From positions 39,182,045 through 39,246,044 of the forward strand of contig OY759221.1 in assembly GCA_963662175.1 (NCBI GenBank): 64,000 bases of DNA, written 5' to 3'. The notes beneath the pieces were generated by a model. The model ran no database searches. It saw only the letters and a list, made by a program, of their open reading frames with translations, and was not told the origin of the DNA. This document shows positions 39,801 through 46,189 of this stretch, piece after piece. This DNA comes from Aradus depressus (lineage: Eukaryota; Arthropoda; Insecta; Hemiptera; Aradidae). The translations under genes and the position numbers were made by a program. The first letter of the stretch is position 1, and each line of letters starts with the position of its first letter.

Positions 39801-42800
39801 GAGAAAAAAAAATCGGGACGACACTGTCTCATAGATGTTAAAAGTATTGATTAAACTGAGTCTCATGGGGAATTAAATGCAATTATGGCGTACTGACGTG
39901 AATTAGAACATCTCTTAATAATTACATTAGGATCAAATTTGAGGATGAGAGAAAAAAAATGAATTTGTGTGGAGTTAGGTGAGTCTGACACCCAGGGCGC
40001 AGAATTTAATTACAGAGAACAGAGAGGCTGTCAGCTATTTGAGAACTATGGTCTCGTTGTGGGAACCCAGCTTTACTCCCCAGTCTTCCATACAGAGGAA
40101 AATGAAAGATATTAAGTTCATAAAGGAATTCAATTTTAGAAATTATTTCTAATTTTTTCCGGCAACTCCCGATGATACTTTCGGATGATTATACGTCTTT
40201 ACCTAGGGAACTAACAACCTGGAGGGACTTATGAACGTAACAAAATGTCAAAAAGAATCGATACATTTGGAAGAATTTTAATTTTATGATAGATAGCGTT
40301 GACATCTGGTATACGGACTCCTGGATGACCGATGGCTTTCCTGGGTTCTTGGCTACCTCGGCTTGTTTGTCAGCTTTGATACAGAAGGGCAAAAAGGCTT
40401 GTTATGTGCCTGCAGAACATGTAACTATCACGGAGACAAGAGCAGAATTGTCGTTGCAGGCTGTGCTGGACCTGACAGCACAAAGGTTATGTGAGGTTCA
40501 ATATCCCGTTCTTAAGCAGCTGGTTGAAATGGCAACTTATAGCTTTACCTTATTAAGTAAATGGGTTGTGACGGGAGTGGGGGGCATAGTAGCTACATGC
40601 AAAAATTTTCTGATAGCTTTAAAAGTGATGAATATATGTTTATGTTCTCATTTGTCCGTATAAACCTGAAAACAAATACTAACACCTACGTATGGCAAAA
40701 CGATGTCCCTGGATCACCAAGATTTTGTCGCCCCATAAAATTTATATATGAAAAAGAAACTACCACTCGTATTATTTCTGAAACTGATGCTGTTAAAAGC
40801 CAAGTTCTTGTTTTATTGCCTACCATAGTTGTAATTGAAGGTAAGGAAATATCTGTTACGTTAGTTTGGTGTAAAAGAGATATTCTGAAGAGTTTCTGCC
40901 GAAGAGACCCAAAGACTTTTCAGGTCTCCATTGCTGGTCATACTAACCAAAATTCTAAATAAAACGAGGACGCCGATATCTCAATGGTACGCATGCTTAC
41001 CTACTGAGCTCTAGATCGCGGGTTCGATTTTATTTATTTATCTGGGTGGTAAAAAATCCTTGAGCACGCCGTCCTTCGGATGGGACTTTAAGCGGAGGTC
41101 TCGAGCCTGTACGATGTCAGGTGTTCGTTAAAGATCCTCATATCTAGGAATTAATTAAACTAAATTTAGGGCTCATATCCACAAGAGTGACGAAAGAGCA
41201 CTCTGGTAGTAGGCGATATGACCTAGTAGCAAAAGACCGGACATGGGTCACATCAACTAACTAACTCTATAATAATAATATATAAATAAAAGAAACTTAG
41301 TTTAAATATTGTTAAATATAGGTAAATCTAAAATTATTACATTTTCTAACTAATAATTTATATGTGATATGCATGAAGTGATGTTTTGAGTAATTAACAA
41401 AATGATTACTGATAACATGAGAACATATGTAGTTGAAATTAAAATGAGCAGTATTTTCTGTATCTTTAAAATAAACAAATGAATAACAATGAAGATATAA
41501 ATTAAAACTAGAACAAAATAACGATAAACAGATCAGTTAGTGATAATATATATCTGTGGTAAGTCTAAATTCGTAACTTTTCAGGACAGCACATTTTTAA
41601 TAGGAGTGAATGGAAATGAATAATGTTAATCCTTTCTTGGATTTTCCCTTAGTTACCTAATCATTCCCCATCACTTACCTAATTATTAACCATACTTTTT
41701 GAAATATTCGTGGATGATGCCTCTCTAAAGTCGAGCAAGTTGATTTAACCGAAAACACCCTCTTCACTTGGAATAGTTGAATAAATGGTTAAATGCAGTT
41801 ATCTCGTGAATGATTCCTCAAAGAAATAGATTAAGTTGATTTAGGTTAGGTTAGGTTTTATGACTCATGCCCGGGCTTTAACTACGAGGTCATATCGCCT
41901 ACTACCAGAGCGCTCTTTCGTCACTCTGGTGGACATGAGCCCGACTCTACTGTGGGAGTCCTAAATTTTGCCTACCCTAAATTTTTATTCATCTAGGGTA
42001 GGGGTCTTTAACGAGTACCTGACATCGTACAGGCTCGGGACCATCGCTTAACGTCCCATCCGAAGGACGGCGTGCTTAAGTTTATTTTACCTCCCAGATA
42101 AAATAAACTAAGGGCCTCGGTCGGGCTAAGTTGATTTAATCGAGAACATACACAAAGAAACCCACATCTTTATAATTCCGAAAGTATTAGAGTCCTGAGC
42201 TCCCAACTTCTTCACAGTGCGCAGATGCCTTGGGAGATGATGATAGTACACTTAACTCATGTTGGCCATTTTTCGATTTAACAACTTATTCCCTGTGACC
42301 ATAGATATAATGACTAAGATTAATGATATATGTAATAATTATTTCCAATTGTTCTTAACTATCAAGTAACCTGTGCCTTTTTTGCCAAAATAGTCGTATT
42401 TGACGCCTTCTGTTGGGTGGAAAATGTGAATCGTGAAAGTGAACCGGTTGCCTCGGGTCCGAATTTCAGTCATATGTTCTTTCATTCTGTCTTTAAAACG
42501 TCGGTCAGTATGTCCAATATACGACTGGTTTTACGTCGCGCACTGTAGATTATATACTGCACTTTCATTCTCTAGCAGCACAACGAGGATAAACGATAAT
42601 ATAGAGATCATGGCAGGCCACATGAACGTCTGGAGCAAGTTCAACCCTCGAATTATTAGCTCTTAATAAAAGGAACTTGACTTGAGACACTTACCTGCAC
42701 TTGGAAGAGGGTAACATTGTCATCCAGCATATGGACCCGGAGGGCCAACATCTTGCCAGGGTTTTTGGGACCTCCAGGAGGCGGTGTCTTCGAGATCTCC

Positions 42801-42865
42801 GCCGAGTGGGAATGAGGCAGCTTGGCACATGACGACCCGAGGGAGATACCTTCGCAGTCCACCAT
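738..42865 (-). CDS. Cdep: FARP/Cdep-type gene, GEF-containing splice path (3' end outside window)
   Basis: Family knowledge: FARP/Cdep proteins carry FERM, FERM-adjacent, DH and PH domains and act as Rho-family GEFs at the plasma membrane, often in neurons. Seen here: start codon at 42865, FERM exons down to 27657, FERM-adjacent exon 26200-26126, Ser-rich exon 19088-18982. Exons 2682-2529, 1860-1764 and 827-738 follow; the last encodes [20 protein letters not shown], the first helix of a DH domain. All joins are GT-AG and phase-compatible (19088-18982 ends in phase 1, and 2682 starts in phase 1). The remaining DH and the PH domains would lie left of position 1, so the gene is truncated by the window edge. 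Additional small exons between 18982 and 2682 cannot be excluded. Family assignment is strong because both the FERM and the DH start match FARP; orthology to Cdep is inferred. Confidence 0.8.
1495..1714 (-). mobile_element. SINE copy, 5'-truncated
   Basis: Minus-strand copy of the tRNA-derived SINE, starting from its 3' tail (AACT repeats at 1495-1505) and ending in the middle of the body, so the tRNA head is missing. Confidence 0.65.
1764..1860 (-). CDS. Cdep: Cdep linker exon before DH
   Basis: Encodes [20 protein letters not shown] and [12 protein letters not shown]. Acceptor CTTTTCAG before 1860; donor AAG|GTATAC after 1764. Enters in phase 2 and leaves in phase 0. The final KKK joins to RYSTDRAYF of the next exon, as the FARP family has just before its DH domain. 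Confidence 0.75.
2529..2682 (-). CDS. Cdep: Cdep linker exon on the GEF path
   Basis: Encodes [20 protein letters not shown] then [20 protein letters not shown], a polar linker between FERM-adjacent and DH. Acceptor TTATTTCAG before 2682; donor ATAG|GTAATT after 2529. It begins in phase 1, matching exon 9 exactly, and ends in phase 2, matching the exon at 1860. Confidence 0.7.
3540..3968 (+). repeat. R1 modular repeat copy
   Basis: Two modules (CATTCATTACA..GCAGTTATTA...GGCTGAAAATCGATAG) followed by the oligo-T stretch and the 3' hairpin CTATACTTCGTATA with flanking CTTCC/GGAAG. It lies in the intron between 2682 and 18982. Confidence 0.65.
4778..5040 (+). mobile_element. SINE copy
   Basis: Begins with a degenerate tRNA-like head (GGGCGGGTAGCTGAGAGATA), then the ACTGAGCTCAAG, TTAAGC, CTCGTTAAAGACC and GGGCTCATGTCCACCAGAG blocks shared by all copies. 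No clear TSD. Confidence 0.7.
5174..5216 (+). ncRNA. Degenerate hammerhead-like motif
   Basis: GCGTGG, core CTCAAGA (expected CTGANGA, one change), stem II GGTA/TACC, GAAA, palindromic stem III AGTACT, C17, then CCATGT pairing back as stem I. The core change predicts loss of cleavage. Confidence 0.4.
6042..6293. mobile_element. Small foldback/TIR element
   Basis: Left end TTAGGGGGTCGGGATCCTTC and right end GAAGGATCCCAACCCCCC are inverted copies about 22 nt long with two mismatches, about 250 bp apart. Interior non-coding. Confidence 0.5.
6826..7262 (+). repeat. R1 modular repeat copy
   Basis: Begins with the R1 head (GGTGAATCAATGACAATGTA) and two modules and ends at the CCCTATACTTTCGTAGG hairpin remnant. 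A minus-strand frame over 6897-7136 is a shadow of the repeat. Confidence 0.6.
11097..11102 (-). promoter_or_regulatory. Candidate polyadenylation signal of the giant exon
   Basis: AATAAA on the minus strand about 550 nt after the stop codon at 11651. The interval between reads as 3' UTR with no conserved frame. AATAAA is common in this AT-rich sequence, so transcript ends would decide. Confidence 0.25.
11651..17532 (-). CDS. Cdep: Cdep giant terminal exon (alternative 3' end)
   Basis: An uninterrupted 5882-nt coding exon, 1960 residues. Acceptor GTTTCAG before 17532 joins in frame from 18982. Composition is Ser/Glu/Asp/Lys-rich with many SPxK-like and acidic stretches, typical of disorder. 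A charged helix-like stretch ([20 protein letters not shown]) lies near protein residue 1015, a Pro-rich run ([10 protein letters not shown]) near 2035, and [16 protein letters not shown] near 2240. No DH, PH, PDZ or kinase domain is visible. The exon is GC-richer than its surroundings and open over its full length on this strand only, which argues for selection on the protein. It ends in a stop, so it excludes the downstream DH exons unless an internal donor is used. Confidence 0.85.
11651..42865 (-). CDS. Cdep: FARP/Cdep-type gene, GEF-less long-tail splice path (2363 aa)
   Basis: Ten coding exons: 42865-42695, 36025-35921, 35543-35321, 33914-33791, 32253-32166, 29631-29476, 27817-27657, 26200-26126, 19088-18982, 17532-11651. 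They sum to 7092 nt, an exact multiple of three, ending in TAA at 11653-11651. Residues about 40-325 form FERM lobes F1-F3. Residues about 330-368 are the FERM-adjacent segment, with the [10 protein letters not shown] signature. Residues 404-2363 come from one exon and are Ser/Glu/Lys-rich with no recognisable domain. A Pro-rich patch lies near residue 2035, a basic patch (KRKR, SKRRLR) near the C-terminus, and the last residues are KQSSV. This product has no DH or PH domain, so it could bind membrane lipid or receptor tails without GEF activity. Introns range from 0.38 to 7 kb. The exon assembly was done by eye. Confidence 0.8.
17755..17960 (+). repeat. R1 modular repeat fragment
   Basis: Head and one module (GGTGAATC, CATTCATTACTTGGGCAG, AAATCAATAG), cut off before the hairpin. 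It sits just upstream of the giant exon acceptor. Confidence 0.55.
18982..19088 (-). CDS. Cdep: Cdep coding exon 9: Ser-rich linker and splice branch point
   Basis: Encodes [20 protein letters not shown] followed by [15 protein letters not shown]. Acceptor GTTTCCAG before 19088; donor ATCG|GTAGGT after 18982, phase 1. It restores the frame between exon 8 and the giant exon. Without it, exon 8 would read about 62 codons into the giant exon in another frame and stop near 17343. Confidence 0.8.
20600..20820. mobile_element. Penelope-type foldback, degenerate
   Basis: Relative of the 165-448 element: GGCCAACGTTTCGGAAACTA on the left and CCTGAAGAAGGAAATAAG on the right in inverted order. The cores are decayed (CCGAAGA on the left arm, GAAACTTTAGCC on the right). 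Confidence 0.5.
21581..21619 (-). ncRNA. Hammerhead-ribozyme-like motif with intact core
   Basis: Minus strand: CGTGG, core CTGATGA, stem II GGTA/TACC with a GCAA loop, GAAA, short stem III AGTATT, then T17 and CCAG. Both conserved core blocks are exact. It shares stem II and loop with the motif at 5174-5216, so both derive from one element family. Confidence 0.5.
22467..22584 (-). mobile_element. SINE fragment
   Basis: Minus-strand 3' half only (ACTCATGCCCGG, GAGGTCATATCGCC, GGTGGACATGGCCCGACTCT, GGCTCGGGACCA), with an internal deletion. Confidence 0.6.
23075..23635 (-). repeat. R1 modular repeat copy
   Basis: Reads from the 3' hairpin (AAAGTATAGGGGAAGTTATA) through GTGTTCACAG and three modules to the head (TCAATTCGTGC-like). 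Minus orientation. Confidence 0.65.
23878..24160 (-). mobile_element. Full-length SINE copy
   Basis: Complete minus-strand copy ending in a good tRNA-like head: B box GGTTTCGAACCC (24094-24105) and A box TGAGCTACCGGCGCC on the plus reading. No clear TSD. Confidence 0.75.
24550..24675 (-). repeat. R1 fragment
   Basis: One module and head region in minus orientation (AAATTTAGTATGAGGATTC, AGTCAACTATTGATTTT, GGGAGAGTGAA). Confidence 0.5.
26126..26200 (-). CDS. Cdep: Cdep coding exon 8: FERM-adjacent segment
   Basis: Encodes [20 protein letters not shown] then QNFQ. With the previous exon it makes [10 protein letters not shown], a phospho-regulated motif (FERM-adjacent) in this family. Acceptor CCAACAG before 26200; donor CAGAG|GTAACA, phase 2. 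Confidence 0.87.
27025..27177. mobile_element. Penelope-type foldback with intact hammerhead-like core
   Basis: Perfect terminal inverted repeat of about 33 nt (27026-27059 against 27143-27176; AACAAACTTATTTTTAAAAT). A 43-nt hammerhead-like motif lies between them on the minus strand. It sits in the 1.46-kb intron between exons 7 and 8. Confidence 0.6.
27077..27121 (-). ncRNA. Hammerhead-ribozyme-like motif, all elements present
   Basis: Minus strand: stem I 5' ATAACTA, core CTGACGA, stem II GG..CC, GAAA, palindromic stem III ACCGGT, A17 cleavage base, stem I 3' TAGTTAT. Stem I is a 7-bp perfect complement if the final TA is counted. The 3-bp palindromic stem III is the form described for Penelope-like and retrozyme hammerheads, which are thought to act as dimers. 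Confidence 0.6.
27657..27817 (-). CDS. Cdep: Cdep coding exon 7: end of FERM F3, start of FERM-adjacent
   Basis: Encodes [20 protein letters not shown] followed by [13 protein letters not shown], the alpha helix that closes F3, then [11 protein letters not shown], which starts the FERM-adjacent motif. Acceptor GATTTCAG before 27817; donor TTTAG|GTAAAC, phase 2. Confidence 0.88.
29476..29631 (-). CDS. Cdep: Cdep coding exon 6: FERM F3 (PH-like lobe)
   Basis: Fifty-two residues beginning [20 protein letters not shown] and including [20 protein letters not shown], the beta-strand core of the FERM C lobe. I chose donor TAC|GTACGT because it joins in frame to GYYKD in the next exon. A GT four bases earlier would break the frame. 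Phase 0 at both ends. Confidence 0.88.
29761..30045 (+). mobile_element. SINE copy
   Basis: Head GGGCGCCGATAGCTCAGAGC, B-box-like GCGGGTTCGAGGC, body and 3' end ACATGAGTCACAAA. Lies just upstream (on the gene strand) of exon 6. Confidence 0.7.
31038..31314 (-). mobile_element. SINE copy with body deletion
   Basis: Minus orientation from TTATGACTCATGTCCGGG to GGCCTCGGCCGACTAATTGG; the tRNA head is decayed to TTGGCGC. Confidence 0.65.
32166..32253 (-). CDS. Cdep: Cdep coding exon 5: end of FERM F2
   Basis: Encodes [20 protein letters not shown] and YGMKMHSVK, the conserved G-x-SPAEAD...LYG hinge between F2 and F3. Acceptor GTTTTAG before 32253; donor AAG|GTAAAT, phase 0. Confidence 0.88.
32451..32488 (-). 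ncRNA. Hammerhead-ribozyme-like motif
   Basis: Minus strand: ATAGCC, core CTGATGA, stem II GATATA/TATATC, GAAA, ACGT palindromic stem III, T17, GGCAT. Stem I GCC/GGC is short. Both core blocks are exact. Confidence 0.55.
32451..32585. mobile_element. Penelope-type palindrome
   Basis: A near-perfect 80-nt hairpin (32484-32563; GGCTATGAATA on the left and TATTCATAGCC on the right, centre GTACGCAGCGTAC), flanked by hammerhead cores pointing outward. The minus-strand core is complete; the plus-strand core runs into a TA microsatellite (32572-32635). Confidence 0.55.
32815..33345 (+). repeat. Repeat beginning ACCCGGCGTTGCCCGGG with tandem 129-bp units
   Basis: GTAATACCCGGCGTTGCCCG near 32823 is followed by two direct repeats with period 129 (ATTCAAAAAGATT at 32995 and 33124; GATGCTGGGATGGACCA in each) and a partial third. 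It ends in a TA microsatellite. ACCCGGCGTTGCCCGGG is a motif I remember from dispersed invertebrate repeats; no coding frame. Confidence 0.55.
33406..33740 (-). mobile_element. Full-length SINE copy with target-site duplication
   Basis: Complete minus-strand copy. Flanked by TAATTCTAATATA (33393-33405) and TAATTCGAATATA (33741-33753), a 13-nt duplication with one mismatch. It ends 50 bp from exon 4's donor. Confidence 0.8.
33791..33914 (-). CDS. Cdep: Cdep coding exon 4: FERM F2
   Basis: Encodes [21 protein letters not shown]...[14 protein letters not shown], the central helices of F2. Acceptor TTTTTCAG before 33914 completes the split Ala codon from exon 3. Donor GC|GTAAGT, phase 2. Confidence 0.88.
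34020..34345 (+). repeat. R1 copy, interrupted
   Basis: Module pieces at 34055-34140 and 34260-34330 (GGTTTTTGAGTAATACCCCC, GCCGAATCGGTTGAAAATAG) split by a T-rich and unrelated insertion. Confidence 0.5.
34592..35089. mobile_element. TIR element with 98-bp arms
   Basis: Arms 34592-34689 and 34992-35089 are near-perfect inverted copies (CAGGATCAACGAATATACAC at the left end), 302 bp apart. The right arm starts inside a hammerhead-like motif. It lies between exons 3 and 4. Confidence 0.65.
34965..35008 (+). ncRNA. Degenerate hammerhead-like motif
   Basis: TTCAC, decayed core TTGATAA, stem II GC..GC, GAAA, 4-bp palindromic stem III ACTATAGT, C17, GTGTAA. The geometry fits; the catalytic CTGA is mutated. 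Confidence 0.35.
35321..35543 (-). CDS. Cdep: Cdep coding exon 3: FERM F1/F2
   Basis: Encodes [13 protein letters not shown], then the F2 lobe with [20 protein letters not shown] and [20 protein letters not shown]. This is the classic FERM F2 start, and the DLAQG...CND wording is FARP-like rather than band-4.1-like. The intron before it is only 377 nt. Acceptor TTTTAG before 35543; donor CAAG|GTGAGC, leaving phase 1. Confidence 0.9.
35921..36025 (-). CDS. Cdep: Cdep coding exon 2: FERM F1
   Basis: Thirty-five residues from [13 protein letters not shown] through [14 protein letters not shown] to [16 protein letters not shown] is the hallmark strand of the FERM F1 lobe. Acceptor TTTCCAG before 36025; donor AGG|GTAAAA after 35921. 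Phase 0 on both sides. Confidence 0.88.
36935..37165 (-). repeat. R1 copy
   Basis: Two modules in minus orientation (ATAATGAATGTACCGACATG, GGATGGCACCTATTAATTTT, AATGTATGTATCGACACAAA). Head truncated. Confidence 0.6.
38208..38246. repeat. G/C-run palindrome
   Basis: TAGCC, 12 G, CACGTG, 13 C, TAGCC-like: an almost perfect hairpin with G/C homopolymer stems. Length is likely uncertain in the assembly. Confidence 0.6.
38522..38670. mobile_element. Foldback element
   Basis: Inverted arms 38532-38573 and 38619-38660 (ATGCAAAGCG..AGCAGCAGCAAATGCAC against its complement), loop about 45 nt, with weaker pairing outward. Confidence 0.6.
38998..39550 (+). repeat. R1 copy interrupted by a SINE
   Basis: R1 runs to ATAATTCATT at 39150, is interrupted by the SINE, and resumes at 39471 with TATAATTCATTCTATCAAGAG through GAATTTCTGGCTGATTACAT. 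R1 is therefore older than this SINE insertion. Confidence 0.65.
39154..39470 (+). mobile_element. Full-length SINE copy, reference copy, with TSD
   Basis: Head GGGCGCCGGTAGCTCAGTGG carries the pol III A box; GAGTTCGAAAC is the B box. The 317-bp body ends in AACCTAACCTAACCT. The duplicated target TATAATTCATT lies on both sides (about 39140-39150 and 39471-39481). Confidence 0.85.
40270..40962 (+). pseudogene. RAG1/Transib-like transposase fragment, frameshifted
   Basis: Two overlapping frames, 40286-40663 and 40561-40962, join into one protein-like reading. The first contains [20 protein letters not shown] and ends at LSKWV. The second resumes at [19 protein letters not shown] and continues [28 protein letters not shown]. 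The CDGxG...F.FS.....NP..S...CRP layout resembles the first catalytic-Asp region of RAG1/Transib-type DDE enzymes, from remembered family pattern. One base appears lost near 40562, right at that Asp motif. The C-terminal catalytic residues are absent. The fragment ends directly at a SINE. Confidence 0.45.
40967..41266 (+). mobile_element. SINE copy
   Basis: Head GAGGACGCCGATATCTCAAT, B box GCGGGTTCGATT, 3' end GGTCACATCAACTAACTAAC with an AACT-type tail. Confidence 0.75.
41844..42126 (-). mobile_element. 5'-truncated SINE with perfect TSD
   Basis: Minus strand, telomere-like tail (TTAGG repeats at 41842-41856) and body, but cut at GGCCTCGGTCGGGC before the tRNA head. TAAGTTGATTTA flanks it at about 41832-41843 and 42127-42138. 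5' truncation with an intact TSD is the signature of LINE-type target-primed insertion. Confidence 0.8.
42695..42865 (-). CDS. Cdep: Cdep coding exon 1: leader and start of FERM F1
   Basis: The exon opens 8 nt after an acceptor (TTGCAG at 42879-42874), so the start codon lies in a second or later exon and a 5' UTR exon must be upstream. The first 38 residues are a Ser/Pro/Gly-rich leader. Then [11 protein letters not shown] begins the ubiquitin-like F1 lobe. The donor is CAG|GTAAGT at 42695/42694, phase 0. A second in-frame Met at residue 39 would give a protein without the leader. Confidence 0.85.
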
Positions 42866-43065
42866 ATTTCTCTCTGCAATTTAGGAAAAAAAAAAACAAA
42901 AAAAAATGTATTAAGAAAAATATAGTGAAATCAAGTATGGCAACAGTTTACACAAATAAAAAAGAGCACGGATAATTTGATAAAAAAAATTATAAAGATC
43001 TGAATTTAGTTCCTCACGACTTTTCGCCATGGCATTCAATAAATTTCTATTAATACAATTTAAAA

Positions 43066-43775
43066 AAGCCGTCGGTGAATCACTGGCTATGTAATTCCCC
43101 AGCACGAATTAATGAATTACGTTTTCGCTTTTCATCCAAAAACTCAATCGACCGTTATGGGATGATACTCAATAGTTTTCTTACGTAGTGGCTTCTGAAT
43201 CCGCAAACTAAATTTTCAGTCGATACATTAATTGATTCGTCAGTTATTAGGGTATTTGATTCGAGTCCCCGGTTATCTTCAACCGATTACGCAAAAAATT
43301 AATAGGTGCCATCCTTATGGGTTTGGAATTTTAAATGTAAAATTTCTTGTCGATACATCCATTATATCGGCAGTTGTTGGGATTTTTGTTGAGCCCCCTA
43401 CCCTTCGGCAGATTCCGCAGAAAATAAATACGTGTCTTCCATATAGGGCTTTGAACTTACACATGAAATTTCCTGTCAATACATTCATCACAACGACAGC
43501 TATTAGAGTTTTGTGTTAAGCCATCCCCAAATGCATCTCCTTCCCGTTAATTAATTAATAGGTGTCGTCCTTATGGGATTCTAATTACTAATATAATATT
43601 TCCTGTCGATATATTCATTCTATCGAGAGTAATTGTGTTCACAGACACTGGATTTTTAAATTATTATTATTTTTGGTATTAGCAGGATGGAAAACATGAA
43701 ATTCTGTTGAAAACACTGCATCGAATTTCTGACCGATTACAGTACTTTCTCTATACTTTGTGTATGGGGGAAGCA
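43066..43775 (+). repeat. Longest R1 copy, four modules
   Basis: Head GGTGAATCACTGGCTATGTA, then four successive modules with period about 110-150 nt (starts near 43208, 43348, 43466, 43605), the oligo-T stretch, and a decayed 3' hairpin. Confidence 0.7.
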
Positions 43776-43927
43776 AAACATCAAGAAAACTAGTTTTGAG
43801 GATATAAACGCAACAGATTGTCTGAATGAAAATAAATAGATGATCATTTCAGTTCATTCAATAAATTAATCTAGATCAACAATGGATACATGATATCACC
43901 AAATGACAAATATAACTGTTTTCTTTG

Positions 43928-44196
43928 AGGGCGCCGGGAGCTCAGAGATAACGTGGTAGCCTAATGAGCTCAAGATCGCGGGTTCGAAACCCGACCGAGG
44001 CCCTTAGGTTTTTATATAAGAGGTGAAAAAACTTTGAGCACGGCGTCCTTTGGATGGGATGTTAAGGATGTCAAAATTTAGGACTCCCACAGTAGAGTCG
44101 GGCTCATGTTCACCAGAGTGACGAAAGAGCGCTCTGGTAGTAGGCGATATGATCTCGTAGTTAGAGCTAGGGCATAAATCATAATAACTAACTAAT
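43928..44196 (+). mobile_element. SINE copy
   Basis: Head GGGCGCCGGGAGCTCAGAG, B box GGGTTCGAAACCCG, internal deletion after GATGTTAAGG, tail AATAACTAACTAATAACT. Confidence 0.75.
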
Positions 44197-45570
44197 AACT
44201 GATTCAGTTCGTCACAGTATGTTAATTTATTTTCAGTCTCATGTGTAAAATGTATGGAATACAAGTAGGAGGGCCAGAATAGCAGTCTTCTTTCTCGAAA
44301 GTTGTCAATATCTTCAACTGTATTTAAAAAAAATGTTAACAGGTTAACGTCACTACAATTCCTAAAATCTATAGGTCTGTATTAATACTACTGAGTACCA
44401 TAGAGCATGTCTTCCTTGCACTCGCTGGAGGAACATAAGGACGTTCAATTAAAACCTTGAATGAGTAACGTCATCCGATAGTTACATGACATGGTGAGTT
44501 TATCAAGAAGAAACTATGTTCCTCATTAACATAAAACTTTAGTTATCAGTCAACTCTCATTGTCGGATATTTAATGACCCTGGTCAGTTGCAAGGTCAGC
44601 TTTCACTGAGAGATAGACCTAGCCCCACTCTTTGCCAAGGGCATCTCATGTTCTTCAAGAAATGGCACATTCAAGGTCCTCCTGAATGGGGTTTATTGAA
44701 GTACAAGAGGTTGGCTACCTCTACAATGACAGGGAACAGAGATTATATCAAAATAAGTCCACGACCACGGAAACTGCGCAAAGTTAGCAGATTTCCGTTG
44801 TATTAATTCTGTGATCGTTTTTCAGAGCAAACATTTATACTTTCCTAGCTATACGATGTATAGCAAAAGTTATGAACGTATCGATACGAAATTGTATATG
44901 TGCATAACATTCCCTTACATCATGGGTAGTCATAAAAAAAAAAAAGAACTGTTAATAACTAAACAGTTAGTGTTTTTTTCACAGCTGGTACTTAAAAGTT
45001 AGGGACAAGCTATGTTTATACCATATCATACAGTGTATATCATAGGCATCCCTGGCATGATTCTTGGTTAATTGTTTATGGCATTTCTTCAATTATTTAA
45101 CAATATTATGGTACACTGCCGTGTCCCTTGTTTCCGTGAGTTCATTGTGACCCGAAGAAGAGACAAACAAGTGTCTTGAATTATGGTCATATTCCAAGAC
45201 ACATCACAATTAATTAGATAATAATAATGATTAAAGTGATTAATGTTTATTCCTAAGTTTACCTCAGAGATGTGATCTATGCTGCGACTGGCAAATTGAA
45301 GTTTTGGTTTTTCCATGAACTCTCATAACCGAAGTAATGGGCCTTTTTTACAATGTACTTCATACGATGAAAAAACAATGATTCTTTCATTTATTTCCGT
45401 CATTTCTTGCAAGAAATCCGTCATCCAGGCTATAGTCATTTAAGGATTAAATATCATAACGGAGCCATCAATAATAACCTGAAAAAATAAAAAATAAATA
45501 TAGTTATAAACAAATAAAGATATCAAATACAGAAATTAATATTTTTTTTGAATTAGGTAATTATATACAT

Positions 45571-45776
45571 TGCTTGCTTACTGAGCTCAAAGTCGTGGGT
45601 TCGAAACCCGGCCGAGGCCTTTACTTTATTTTATCTGGGAGGTAAAAAAAAACTTAAGCACGCCGTTCTTCGGATGAGACGTTAAGCGATGGTCCCCAGC
45701 CTGTACGATGACAGGTACTCTTTAAATTTCCCAACCCTACGTGAATAAAAATTTAGCGTAAGCAAAATTTAGGACT
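45571..45776 (+). mobile_element. SINE fragment
   Basis: Lacks the A-box end and the last third; B box GTGGGTTCGAAACCCGG is intact. Confidence 0.65.
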
Positions 45777-46189
45777 ATTATAAGTATTTTGTTTTTTCGC
45801 AATACTTCACTAAAATATTGTAAATAATAGTTATTATTATTAATTTATATTTATTGGGAATTGTGGACTTATTGGCTTATTTCTCGTGTATAAAATCGAA
45901 TTATGTTTATTTATTGAATTAATGATTTTTTTAAATCATAAAAATTGTAGTTGTTTATATAGTTATAGAAGAAGAAGAGTTTATTACAACAGTCGTATTT
46001 ACAGAGGTACAATTATACAATAAGGTTCCTTAACCATACTCTTATATTTTACACCAAATACAAATCAAAAATAATCAGTTAAATTAAAAACAATGCTACT
46101 GCTTAAGAGTACATTTTAAAAAAGACTTAAAGAAAAAAAAATATATACAAAGTAAGTGATATGAATAGAAAAGAAATTAATAAACATTC

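Noticed and set aside
40561..40663. Two separate overlapping genes in the RAG1-like region
   Set aside because: The break falls inside a single conserved motif and is explained by one lost base.
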